Below, piece by piece: positions 10,793 through 19,122 of a stretch of 64,000 bases of DNA. The stretch is taken from the NCBI RefSeq assembly GCF_000173735.1, contig NZ_ACCB01000005.1:1-64000 (forward strand). The letters are read 5' to 3'. Both the position numbers and the translations under genes were made by a program. How positions within the stretch are numbered: the first letter of the stretch is position 1; each line of letters begins with the position of its first letter. Source of the stretch: Yersinia aldovae ATCC 35236. GTDB lineage: Bacteria; Pseudomonadota; Gammaproteobacteria; Enterobacterales; Enterobacteriaceae. The notes beneath the pieces were generated by a model. That model ran no database searches. It had not been told where the DNA came from and worked only from the letters and a program-made list of their open reading frames with translations.

Positions 10793-11815
10793 TCAGGCCA
10801 GTTGGACATCACCTTGTAACTGGCAGCTACAAGCTAACACATAACCTTGAGCAATCTCTTCTGCTGTCAGCGTCATGGTGCTGGTGGTGGTATATTTGCC
10901 ATGCAGAATACGGGTTTTACAAGAACCGCAAACCCCTGCGCGGCAGGCGGCCATCACAGGCACTTTGTGTTGTTCTAAGGCAAATAGCAGTGACGTACCC
11001 ACCGGGACTTTGACGCTGCGCAACGGGCGACTGATGGTCATTGTTAATTCATTACTGGTATCAATGCCTTCATCTGCGGTGCGGAACTGTTCTTTTTGGA
11101 AATGAGTTGCTGGAACGGATTGCTCACGGCAATATTCCTCCACCCAATTCATATAAGGGGCCGGGCCACAGGTCATCACCCGGCGCTGGGCAATGTCTGG
11201 TGCGACGTGCTGCATTATCTGGTCATTAATTCTACCTGCGGTAAATCCGTCGGTTGCCTCTGATTCTGCCATCAATGTGAGCTGCAATTGTTGTGGATAG
11301 CGCTGCAACAAGTTTTGCCAAACCGCTGCAAAAATCACATCCGAGGGCGTGCGCACATTAAATATCACCCGAATATCAGCCTGTGGGCGCTGTGCTAATA
11401 AGGCGCGGCACATCGACATGATTGGCGTTACACCACAACCGGCGGCCAGCATCAGGTAGCGGTCGTCATCGGCAGTCGCGCAGGTAAACTCGCCTTGAGC
11501 CGCAGAAAGCCACAGATAGTCGCCCACCTTGACTTGCTGAGTGAGCCAGCGTGATCCTTCGCCATCGGCTAAACAGCGTACCGTCAGTTGGATAAAAGGG
11601 CTTAAGCCCGGAGTGGAGGAAAGCGTATAAGCTCGCAGTGTTTCATCACTGTTATGAATACTAACCAGCGCGTATTGCCCTGGCAGATAAGGGTAAAAAT
11701 CATGATTAATCAGCCGCAGACTCCAGACATCCGGCGTTTCTTGCACAATGGAGTGAACTTGCATTCGGTTAGGGCACAGCGCGGTAGGGCAGTCGGTTGG
11801 GATAAAATCAGTCAT
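10793..11815 (-). CDS. hcr: NADH oxidoreductase for Hcp (Hcr)
   Basis: Flavo-iron-sulfur reductase that feeds electrons from NADH to Hcp. The domains in order are an FAD-binding barrel (RAYTLSST at 61-68), an NAD domain (AAGCGVTPIMSM from 124; CGPAPYM near 216) and a C-terminal plant-type 2Fe-2S ferredoxin domain with Cys291, Cys296, Cys299 and Cys329. I chose the ATG at 11815 (MTDFIPTDCP); the upstream in-frame extension looks unconserved. The length is 340 aa against 322 in E. coli. It lies 133 bp after hcp on the same strand, with a GC hairpin between. Confidence 0.94.
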   Translation of the reverse strand: MTDFIPTDCPTALCPNRMQVHSIVQETPDVWSLRLINHDFYPYLPGQYALVSIHNSDETLRAYTLSSTPGLSPFIQLTVRCLADGEGSRWLTQQVKVGDYLWLSAAQGEFTCATADDDRYLMLAAGCGVTPIMSMCRALLAQRPQADIRVIFNVRTPSDVIFAAVWQNLLQRYPQQLQLTLMAESEATDGFTAGRINDQIMQHVAPDIAQRRVMTCGPAPYMNWVEEYCREQSVPATHFQKEQFRTADEGIDTSNELTMTISRPLRSVKVPVGTSLLFALEQHKVPVMAACRAGVCGSCKTRILHGKYTTTSTMTLTAEEIAQGYVLACSCQLQGDVQLA

Positions 11816-11880
11816 CAAAGCCTCACAATGAATCAGGTCATTCTCTGAATTTGTAATGGGTAATAAACATCGCGATAAAA

Positions 11881-11915
11881 GCCCGGCTGGCAGCAAAACG
11901 CCGTTTTCGCCGGGC
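11881..11915 (-). terminator. Hairpin between hcp and hcr
   Basis: The arms GCCCGGC and GCCGGGC enclose a second complementary pair around AAAACG and CGTTTT. No T run follows on the minus strand, so an mRNA-processing or attenuating hairpin is more likely than a full terminator. Confidence 0.4.
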
Positions 11916-11948
11916 GGCAATAAGTGAAAAATAGCAGTATCAGATGAA

Positions 11949-13601
11949 TTAATTACCCAAAATTGCGTTGATATCCTGCTCTACCGTGGTGATTGGCCGC
12001 ATCCCAAATTTCTCATACAGAATGTTCATCAGGTTGTCGGTCAGGAAGCCCGGCGCTGTCGGGCCGGTATAAATATTTTTCACCCCTAATGACAGCAGTG
12101 TGAGCAGAATGACGATGGCTTTTTGCTCAAACCACGACAACACCAAGCTCAGCGGCAAGTCATTAACGGTACAACCCAGTTTCTCAGATAATTTTACCGC
12201 CAGCATAATGGCCGCGTAGGCATCATTACATTGGCCGACATCCAGCAGCCGTGGCAAACCTTCCAAAGTACCGAAATCCAGTTTATTGAAGCGGTATTTG
12301 CCACAAGCCAGTGTCATGATGATGCAATCTTGCGGCACACTGCGGGCAAAATCGGTGAAATAGCTACGTTCTGTGCGGCTGCCATCACAACCCCCCACCA
12401 GAAAGACATGGCGCAGTTTTTTGCTGGCGACCAAATCAATCACCGTGTCTGCCGCATTCAGCAGCGTCTGACGCCCAAAACCGACGGTAATCAGATGTTC
12501 CAGTTCGTTGTACGGGAAGCCCGCCATCCCCAATGCTTGCTCAATCACGGGCGCGAAATCTTCACCGTCCAAGTGATCAACGCCCGGCCAGCCAACAATA
12601 CTGCGAGTCCAGATGCGGTCGCCGTAATTGCCTACGTTGGGATCAATAATGCAGTTAGAGGTCATCAGGATCGGGCCGGGGAATTTGGCGAATTCAGTTT
12701 GCTGGTTTTGCCAGCCACTGCCATAGTTACCCACCAGATGCGGGTAGCGCTTCAATTCAGGATAGCCGTGAGCAGGTAACATTTCGCCGTGAGTATAAAT
12801 ATTGATGCCACTGTCCTGAGTCTGCTCCAGCAGCATGTGTAAATCTTTCAGGTCATGGCCGGAAATCAGAATGGCTTTACCTGCGACCGGGCGCACATTA
12901 ACCGCTGTCGGTTGTGGGTCACCATAGGCTTGGGTTTCGCCGTGGTCCAGAATGGCCATCACATTGAAGTTCATTTTGCCGATACCCATCGCGTTGTTGA
13001 GCAACGTATCAACGTCACGCGGTTGCGTACCCAGCCAGGCCATATATGCGTGATAATCGGCATAAATCTGCTCATCAAACTGGCCCAGCACATGGGCATG
13101 TTCCATATAGGCCGCAGCCCCTTTCAGGCCATACAAACACAACATGCGCAGGCCATGAATATCATCGCCAACGTCAGCTTTATCGCTATTGAGTGCAAAC
13201 TGCTGTGACTGTTGTTGCAGGATAGAGATGTCATCGGACTGCAATTGCAGTTCAGCCAACGGGTGAGCGACCGTGATGGTGCTATCGAGCAAGCGACAGC
13301 GAATAGCCAGCGACTGACGCAGCAAAATGGCTTCTTTGGCATAACCGACGATACGATCAGAATCGAAGTTCACATTGGTCAGCGTCGAGAAAAAAGCTCT
13401 GGGTGCAAAGCTATCAATTTGGTGATCGACAATACCCAACTCGCGGGCGGTCAATGCCCAGGCCGAAAGGCCCTGTAACACGGCGACCAGTAAGTCTTGC
13501 AAATCGGAGGTTTCGGCGGTTTTTCCGCACATTCCCTGCGCATAAGAGCAGCCGTTGCCAGCAGGCGTTCGGATGGTTTGTTCACATTGCACACAGAACA
13601 T
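11949..13601 (-). CDS. hcp: Hybrid cluster protein / hydroxylamine reductase
   Basis: Cytoplasmic iron-sulfur enzyme that reduces nitric oxide or hydroxylamine under anaerobic nitrosative stress. The ATG at 13601 gives MFCVQCEQT and 550 aa, the E. coli length. The N-terminal cysteines at 3, 6, 18 and 25 have the enteric Hcp spacing (CX2C-X11-C-X6-C). C-terminal segments such as [17 protein letters not shown] and [14 protein letters not shown] belong to the hybrid-cluster domain. It pairs with hcr downstream. An NsrR-like palindrome lies 17-39 bases upstream of the start. Confidence 0.96.
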   Translation of the reverse strand: MFCVQCEQTIRTPAGNGCSYAQGMCGKTAETSDLQDLLVAVLQGLSAWALTARELGIVDHQIDSFAPRAFFSTLTNVNFDSDRIVGYAKEAILLRQSLAIRCRLLDSTITVAHPLAELQLQSDDISILQQQSQQFALNSDKADVGDDIHGLRMLCLYGLKGAAAYMEHAHVLGQFDEQIYADYHAYMAWLGTQPRDVDTLLNNAMGIGKMNFNVMAILDHGETQAYGDPQPTAVNVRPVAGKAILISGHDLKDLHMLLEQTQDSGINIYTHGEMLPAHGYPELKRYPHLVGNYGSGWQNQQTEFAKFPGPILMTSNCIIDPNVGNYGDRIWTRSIVGWPGVDHLDGEDFAPVIEQALGMAGFPYNELEHLITVGFGRQTLLNAADTVIDLVASKKLRHVFLVGGCDGSRTERSYFTDFARSVPQDCIIMTLACGKYRFNKLDFGTLEGLPRLLDVGQCNDAYAAIMLAVKLSEKLGCTVNDLPLSLVLSWFEQKAIVILLTLLSLGVKNIYTGPTAPGFLTDNLMNILYEKFGMRPITTVEQDINAILGN

Positions 13602-13617
13602 AATTATTTCCTTTTTA

Positions 13618-13640
13618 AAGTTGCATTTATAATGCTTGTT
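13618..13640 (-). promoter_or_regulatory. NsrR-like operator before hcp
   Basis: The 23-bp site has half-sites AAGTTGCATTT and TAATGCTTGTT around one central base. It matches 18 of 22 positions of the enteric NsrR 11-1-11 consensus (AAGATGCATTT). It lies just upstream of the hcp start codon, where a repressor would block the promoter. NsrR repression of hcp-hcr is established in E. coli; binding here is inferred. Confidence 0.65.
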
Positions 13641-13701
13641 TAAGAGCATAGAGGCGCGTGATGGGTTTAAAAAGGCTTTTCTAATGCAATTTTAACTTGT
13701 T

Positions 13702-13715
13702 TTGATTTGGCGCAA
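13702..13715 (-). promoter_or_regulatory. Possible FNR half-consensus box before hcp
   Basis: TTGAT-TTGG-CGCAA matches the FNR consensus TTGAT-N4-ATCAA at 8 of 10 positions and lies about 100 bp upstream of hcp. E. coli hcp is FNR-activated. The match is weak and could be chance. Confidence 0.35.
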
Positions 13716-13760
13716 GTTTCGCTGCGAATGAGAATTTATTCAGTTTTGGCAAAGGGGAGG

Positions 13761-13784
13761 GCAGTGAGCCGGTCAGCTCACTGC
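13761..13784 (-). terminator. Hairpin downstream of lysO
   Basis: A 9-bp stem, GCAGTGAGC with GCTCACTGC and a 6-base loop, lies just past the lysO stop. It is not followed by a strong T tract on the minus strand, so termination is uncertain. Confidence 0.45.
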
Positions 13785-13796
13785 GATATGAGATAT

Positions 13797-14693
13797 TTAG
13801 GAGAAGAATGCGATCAATACCGGAGCCAACAAACTCAATAAGAAGCCATGCACAATAGCCGCAGGAACCATCTCTAACCCACCACTGCGTTGCAATACCG
13901 GCAGGGTGAAGTCCATTGAGGTCGCGCCACATAAGCCCAGTGCGGTTGAGCGGCTGCTGCGAACCAGTGTGGGAATGAGCATGATTGCGACTAATTCACG
14001 GGCTAAATCATTGAAGAATGCCGCGCTACCAATAATTGGCCCGAATGCATCGGTTAATAAAATACCTGACAGCGAATACCAGCCAAAGCCTGAAGCCATC
14101 GCCAGCCCGGTTTTAACCGGTAACCCGATCAATATAGCGGCGAGCACACCGCCAGCCAGCGCACTGAGTGCTACCACAAAGGCCACGATGGTGCCACGGC
14201 GATTTAATACTATCTGGCGCAGTGTCATGCCGCTGTTACGTAATTGAATGCCGACTAAAAACAGCAGGAAAATCAGTGCCATTTCACTGCCTTTCGCCGC
14301 AAATTGTAACCACTCCCACTGGGTTAAGCCCAACAGAAAGCCCACAATGACTACGCCGCACAGTTTCAGTGATTCCAGCGCCATATGCACCCGAGACGGC
14401 AATGCTTCCTGACGATGGGTGTTCTTCCACGGGATTTTGCGTTCGAGTAAAAATAAGGCCAACAAATTGGCGCAAAAAATACACAGAAAAAAGACGCCGG
14501 TATACTGAAAAATAAGTAGCAGGTTAGCGCTGAGGTTTTCCAGAAATGCCAGGCTGATGCCCATAAAAAATAAAATAACGTAGACCATCCAGCTAAGTAA
14601 GCGATTGATCAATTGAATGAGTGATTTGCGGCTAAGTGGAATTAGGTAACCAATAATTAACGGCAAAAGAATGATCAGCAATCCTGAATACAC
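13797..14693 (-). CDS. lysO: L-lysine exporter LysO (YbjE)
   Basis: Inner-membrane exporter of L-lysine of the LysO/DUF340 family. The 298-residue protein is strongly hydrophobic with about eight membrane segments. Its conserved core includes GIQLRNSGMTLRQIVLNRRG in the middle and MASGFGWYSLSGILLTDAFGP, FFNDLARELVAI and CGATSMDFTLPVLQRSGG toward the end, all near-identical to E. coli YbjE. The length agrees (299 aa in E. coli). The upstream region carries a repeat fragment almost abutting the start. I see no lysine riboswitch and no clear ARG box. Confidence 0.93.
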   Translation of the reverse strand: MYSGLLIILLPLIIGYLIPLSRKSLIQLINRLLSWMVYVILFFMGISLAFLENLSANLLLIFQYTGVFFLCIFCANLLALFLLERKIPWKNTHRQEALPSRVHMALESLKLCGVVIVGFLLGLTQWEWLQFAAKGSEMALIFLLFLVGIQLRNSGMTLRQIVLNRRGTIVAFVVALSALAGGVLAAILIGLPVKTGLAMASGFGWYSLSGILLTDAFGPIIGSAAFFNDLARELVAIMLIPTLVRSSRSTALGLCGATSMDFTLPVLQRSGGLEMVPAAIVHGFLLSLLAPVLIAFFS

Positions 14694-14707
14694 GAGTTGT
14701 ACCGTCC

Positions 14708-14765
14708 TATACCCTTCGTCATTGACGTGGCTGCTGTGTTAGCGGCACTTGTTACTCGGTGCAAA
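14708..14765. repeat. Partial Yersinia-type palindromic repeat
   Basis: TATACCCTTCGTCATTGACG begins a fragment resembling the left end of the 106-bp element at 15018-15123. It lies 15 bases upstream of the lysO start codon. The right end is missing or eroded. Confidence 0.5.
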
Positions 14766-15017
14766 CAACATTCAAAAATGGTTTATAACCAATTTGTCAT
14801 ACGTTTGTTGCCTTGCTGTAACGTCAATAACGTTGGGGATCATAAGCAGATGAATAATGGGTTGTGGCGCAATAAGCTATCTAAAATCAAGGTAAGAGTA
14901 AAGTAGCTCGCGGGTGTCACGCTACTTGAGCCATAAGGTTTTTTCCCTTTGTCTTCAAGACAATCGACTATGATTGCTGACTCAACAGTGTTATCTGTAG
15001 TAGCAGTATGAATGAAT

Positions 15018-15123
15018 TATACCCTTCGTCCTTGAAGCTGTAGGGTTGCTGGCTGCGCGCACTTACCGAATCACTAAACCCATTGCTGGCAGCCTACCTG
15101 CAACGTCAATGACTTTGGGTATA
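15018..15123. repeat. 106-bp imperfect palindromic repeat element
   Basis: It starts TATACCCTTCGTC and ends GACTTTGGGTATA. The inner arms GGTTGCTGGC and GCTGGCAGCC add to a long imperfect palindrome that could fold as RNA. It has the look of a short interspersed repeat of the enterobacterial palindromic type, and it stops 16 bases before the ybjD start codon, so it probably forms part of the ybjD leader. Confidence 0.65.
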
Positions 15124-15139
15124 GCATTGGAGGCATAAC

Positions 15140-16805
15140 ATGTATCTTGAACGCGTAGATATTGTCGGTTTTCGCGGTATTAATCGTATTTCATTGAGCC
15201 TTGACGACAATACCGTATTAATCGGTGAGAACGCTTGGGGTAAATCCAGTTTATTAGATGCCCTCACTCTGCTTTTGTCCCCCGAACCTCAGCTTTATCA
15301 TTTTACGGCACAGGATTTTTATTATCCGGCAGGGGATGAGCGTGCTAAGGAGCGTCATCTACAGGTTATTTTTTACTTTTTGCGAGAAAGATATCGGTCA
15401 TTGGCGTGCTCCGCGTTATCGGCAGTTGGCCCCGTTATGGAGCCAAAGTGATGATGGCCTGCATCGTATTTATTATCGTGTTGAAGGTGAATTGGCAGAT
15501 GATGATACCGTGTGTACCTGGCGAACCTTCCTTGATATAGCAGGGCTACCGCTGGCATTGCATGATATCGAAAAATTGGCGCGTGCAGTTATCCGCATCC
15601 ACCCGGTTCTACGCTTGCGAGATGCCCGTTTCATGCGTCGCCTACGCAGTTCGACCGCTGAAAATAGCCAGAAACCAGATAAAGCCGCCTTGAACCAGCA
15701 GTTAGATCAGCTCAGCCGCCAGTTGGTTCGTAACCCGCAAAAACTGACCAACACCGAGTTGCGCCAAGGGCTGGAGGCGATGCGCCAACTGCTGGAGCAC
15801 TACTTTGCCGAGCTTGGAACGCAATCACCGGGTCTGCATAACCACCGTTACCGGCAGCAACCCGATCGTGAAGCCTGGCAGGCTTTAGATAACATCAACC
15901 GCATGGTGGCTGAGCCTAATAGTCGGAGTATGCGTTTGATTCTACTTGGGATGTTTTCTACGTTGCTGCAAGCAAAAGGGTCATTAAGCCTTGATCCTCA
16001 CGCCCGCCCGCTGTTGTTGGTAGAAGACCCGGAAACCCGCCTACACCCAATCATGTTGTCTGTCGCTTGGGGGCTACTCAGTCAGTTGCCACTTCAGCGC
16101 ATCACCACCACTAATTCTGGCGAACTAGTGTCGTTAGTTCCGATTGAAAGCATTTGCCGGCTGGTGCGTGAATCGGCCAAAGTCGCCACCTACCGTATTG
16201 GCCCGCGCGGCATGAGTTCTGAAGACAGCCGTCGAATCGCTTTCCATATCCGCCTCAACCGCCCCTCCGCCTTCTTTGCCCGCTGTTGGCTGCTGGTTGA
16301 AGGTGAGACAGAAATATGGCTGCTGAATGAATTAGCGCGCCAGTGTGGTTATCATTTTGAGGCCGAAGGGGTAAAGGTCATTGAGTTTGCACAAAGTGGT
16401 TTACGCCCGTTATTGAAATTTGCCAACCGGATGGGGATACAGTGGCATGTCCTGACTGACGGTGATGATGCGGGTAAAAAATACGCCGCCACAGTGCGCA
16501 ATATGGCGGAGAGCGAGCGCGACTACGAGCGGAACCGCCTCACTATCTTACCCGCGCCGGATATGGAGCACTTTTTGTACCGCGCGGGTTTTGATAAGGT
16601 CTATCACCGTATTTCAATGATCCCACCGAATGCCAAAATGCAGCCTCGTAGGGTGATTGAAAAAGCCATACACCGCACCTCCAAACCAGATTTAGCCATT
16701 GAAGTGACCAATCAGGCCAGAGACTGGGGAACGGAGTCAATCCCTCCATTGCTGAAAAAAATGTTCTCTCGTGTTGTCTGGCTGGCAAGAGGGCGAGCGG
16801 ATTAG
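15140..16805 (+). pseudogene. ybjD: OLD-family ATP-dependent endonuclease YbjD, frameshifted as read
   Basis: ABC-type ATPase fused to a TOPRIM nuclease domain. Walker A GENAWGKSS is at 29-37, the Walker B region LLLVEDPETRLHP near 293, and the TOPRIM motifs LLVEGETE near 383 and DGDDAG near 440. The ORF breaks after HLQVIF and resumes in another frame as TFCEKDIGHW. Dropping one T from the six-T run at 15369-15374 gives a continuous 554-aa protein (552 in E. coli). GGAGG precedes the start. Its relatives include phage OLD and Gabija GajA nucleases; the role of YbjD itself is unknown. The break is probably a sequencing error. Confidence 0.88.
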
Positions 16806-17772
16806 TGTACTTGATTGACTCCAGCCGTGTGGAAATGCGCGGCTAGCCCACAGTCTAACTGCTCAAGTAGCTGATAGCGGCGACGATATTCGGCCCGTTT
16901 TTTACTCGCAATATCTTCGATAGGTTTACGTGCAATCCGGCACGGCAAGTTGAAATGACCCTCAGCACACTGTTTTGCGCCAAGTGAAAGCCAGAAGCTA
17001 TCGTAATCGGCATGTAATTTATCTTTCTTTTTAGCCCGGTAGCGCCAGTTCTGATAAATGTGCGTGGCATTCCCTACGGCAATAATTTGAGTAATTCCCA
17101 TCAACTCAGCCAGATTGCAGGCTGCCTCCAATACCAGGCGTTTTGGGAACAAGCCGTGACAAGCTTTGGTGCTGAGATGAATCTCGCTATGGGGAGTGTC
17201 AGTGTCCGCACCTTGTAACCCACCAATAAATAACGTTTTTTGTTGCTGGTAATAAAATAGACTGAAAGTGAGCAGTGCCAGATCTTGTTGTTGCTCATTA
17301 GTCAGCATCAGCGTAATTTCGCCTTCTTTATTGAGTTTTGGAATAACGCCCAAATAAAGCGAATATTTTTCGCCATTCTTGCCGATAAGTTCAGTCAGTT
17401 TATAAGGTGACCGGTGCATGTAACCCTGACGTAATGACTCCGGGATACATTGATTTATTAGCTCAAAATGATCCTGCAATACACCTAGCTTTTGTCGGTT
17501 ATTGAAAGTATTTGCCAGATAGGGGCGATGCAATTTACAAGGCAGGTCGGGTTGCGCTTGTAACATGCTGTTTATAAAGGGCTGTTGAGCTAAAGTGCCA
17601 AGAAAGTCAAGTGTCAGTTGGGGGCTGATGAGCGTTCTGAGCAGAAATTTAAGTCGAAACCGTAATTCTTGCCATGAGCCACCCAAAGCTTGATGACCTT
17701 GGAATAATAAGGTTATTAACCCCAACGATTAATATTATCAGGGACTGGCGCGGTGTTATCGATGTTATGCAT
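16802..17772 (-). CDS. ybjX: VirK/YbjX family (DUF535) protein, start probably frameshifted
   Basis: DUF535 family protein related to Shigella VirK and Salmonella YbjX (SomA), linked there to envelope stress and peptide resistance. Conserved segments are LHRPYLANTFN, FIGGLQGAD, TKACHGLFPKRLVLEA, HADYDSFWLSLG and ASKKRAEYRRRYQLL. The continuous ORF can only start at a TTG at 17725, since TAA lies two codons before it. An ATG at 17772 reads 18 codons (MHNIDNTAPVP to NRWG) into a stop. One extra G in the GGGG run at 17720-17723 joins the two into 323 aa (about 330 in E. coli). The stop overlaps the ybjD stop on the other strand. Confidence 0.8.
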
Positions 17773-17819
17773 GATTAAGTCCGTTTTCATCGTTCTATTT
17801 ATTTACAACGCTATTGAAC

Positions 17820-17835
17820 CAAACGGGAACTAAAC
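17820..17835 (-). promoter_or_regulatory. PhoP-like box before ybjX
   Basis: On the minus strand GTTTA-GTTCCC-GTTTG gives two direct repeats 11 bp apart, as in the PhoP box (T/G)GTTTA-N5-(T/G)GTTTA. A TAAATA candidate -10 follows 14 bases later, and the ATG at 17772 comes soon after. ybjX is PhoP-regulated in Salmonella. Binding here is inferred. Confidence 0.5.
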
Positions 17836-18009
17836 GGTACGTAAATGCATCTTAGATCCCTGCAGTGGTACGGCGAATATTGATAGTTGGTTTAATTAAA
17901 TGAGAGTTTCTGATGCTATTTTTAGCTGATATGTTTTCTGGTAGTGGCCGTCACTGCTATTTTTAGTTGTTTAATAAGTTTGTAAATAATAAGGAAGGTA
18001 ACTTAGTTG

Positions 18010-19122
18010 ATGCAGTTCAGTAGAAGCCAACGCCGATGGTTTAGTGCAATTGCCGTATTGATTATTAGCGGTTTTTTCATTATCAGGCACTTGATGGCAC
18101 CCGAACCGGTGCAATACCAAACGGTTAAAGTTGCCAACCGTGACCTGCAACAAAATGTACTGGCAACCGGTAAACTGGATGCGGTACGAAAAGTGGATGT
18201 CGGAGCGCAGGTAAGCGGCCAACTGGAAAAACTGTATGTAGAAATCGGTGATCAGGTTAAACAGGGGCAATTGCTGGCGATGATCGATCCGCAAGCAGCA
18301 CAAAACCAGATCAAAGAAGTGGAGGCGACATTGCAGGATTTGAACGCCCAGTTAGCGCAGGCAAAAGCCGAAGCGCAACTGGCTGCTGTCACGCTGCGTC
18401 GCCAGCAGGAACTGGCGAAATTGCAGGCGGTGTCACGTCAGGACTTGGACCAGGCCAGTACCACACTGGCGGTAAAAAATGCGCAGGTTGAGACGATCAA
18501 AGCGCAAATCAACAAGACCAAAGCCAGTCTGGATACGGCCAAAATCAATCTGGATTACACCCAAATTTCTGCGCCGATGGATGGCGATGTGGTGCAAATT
18601 ACCACTTTGCAAGGCCAGACGGTGATTGCCGCACAACAGGCTCCGAATATTCTGACATTGGCTGATATGAGCACCATGCTGGTGAATGCAAAAGTATCGG
18701 AAGCGGATGTTATCCACCTGAAACCGGGGATGAAAGCGTCATTCACGGTATTGGGTGACCCCGGTAAACGCTTTGATGGCGTGTTGAAAGATATTCAGCC
18801 GACACCAGAAAAAGTGAACGATGCTATTTTCTACTCGGCCCGTTTTGAAGTGCCAAATCCTGACAGGTTATTGCGCCTGCAAATGACTGCGCAAGTATCA
18901 ATTCAATTGGCTAATGTTCAGCAGGCGATAGTGATCCCATTGTCTGCATTAGGTGAGGCGCTCGATACCAATCGCTATCAGGTAACTGTTTTGAAGGACG
19001 GAAAAGAAGAGAAACGTGAGGTCACTATTGGTATCCGTAATAATGTTGATGCACAGGTGATTTCCGGTCTCAATGTCGGTGAGGACATCATCGTTAGTCG
19101 CGGTGGCACGGAGGACGCATAA
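18010..19122 (+). CDS. macA: Macrolide/enterotoxin efflux periplasmic adaptor MacA
   Basis: Membrane-anchored periplasmic adaptor linking MacB to TolC in macrolide and peptide efflux. It has an N-terminal anchor ([15 protein letters not shown], about 14-28), a lipoyl domain ([20 protein letters not shown]), a long alpha-helical hairpin rich in Gln, Ala and Lys (about 95-190), the second lipoyl half ([10 protein letters not shown]) and beta-barrel domains. I chose the ATG at 18010 with AAGGAAGG upstream over the adjacent TTG. The length is 370 aa (371 in E. coli). The stop TAA shares its last base with the macB ATG. Confidence 0.95.
   Translation: MQFSRSQRRWFSAIAVLIISGFFIIRHLMAPEPVQYQTVKVANRDLQQNVLATGKLDAVRKVDVGAQVSGQLEKLYVEIGDQVKQGQLLAMIDPQAAQNQIKEVEATLQDLNAQLAQAKAEAQLAAVTLRRQQELAKLQAVSRQDLDQASTTLAVKNAQVETIKAQINKTKASLDTAKINLDYTQISAPMDGDVVQITTLQGQTVIAAQQAPNILTLADMSTMLVNAKVSEADVIHLKPGMKASFTVLGDPGKRFDGVLKDIQPTPEKVNDAIFYSARFEVPNPDRLLRLQMTAQVSIQLANVQQAIVIPLSALGEALDTNRYQVTVLKDGKEEKREVTIGIRNNVDAQVISGLNVGEDIIVSRGGTEDA

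Noticed and set aside
14697-14906. Open frame of 69 aa after lysO on the plus strand
   Set aside because: It overlaps a palindromic repeat fragment, has no ribosome-binding site and no recognisable features.
15140-17772. ybjD and ybjX as a two-gene antiphage defence system
   Set aside because: The genes are convergent, ybjX has no defence-type domain, and both are core genes in many enterics. Only the OLD nuclease family link is real.
17968-17984. TGTTTA-ATAAG-TTTGTA as a PhoP box for macA
   Set aside because: The second half matches only four of six bases, so chance is likely in this AT-rich stretch.
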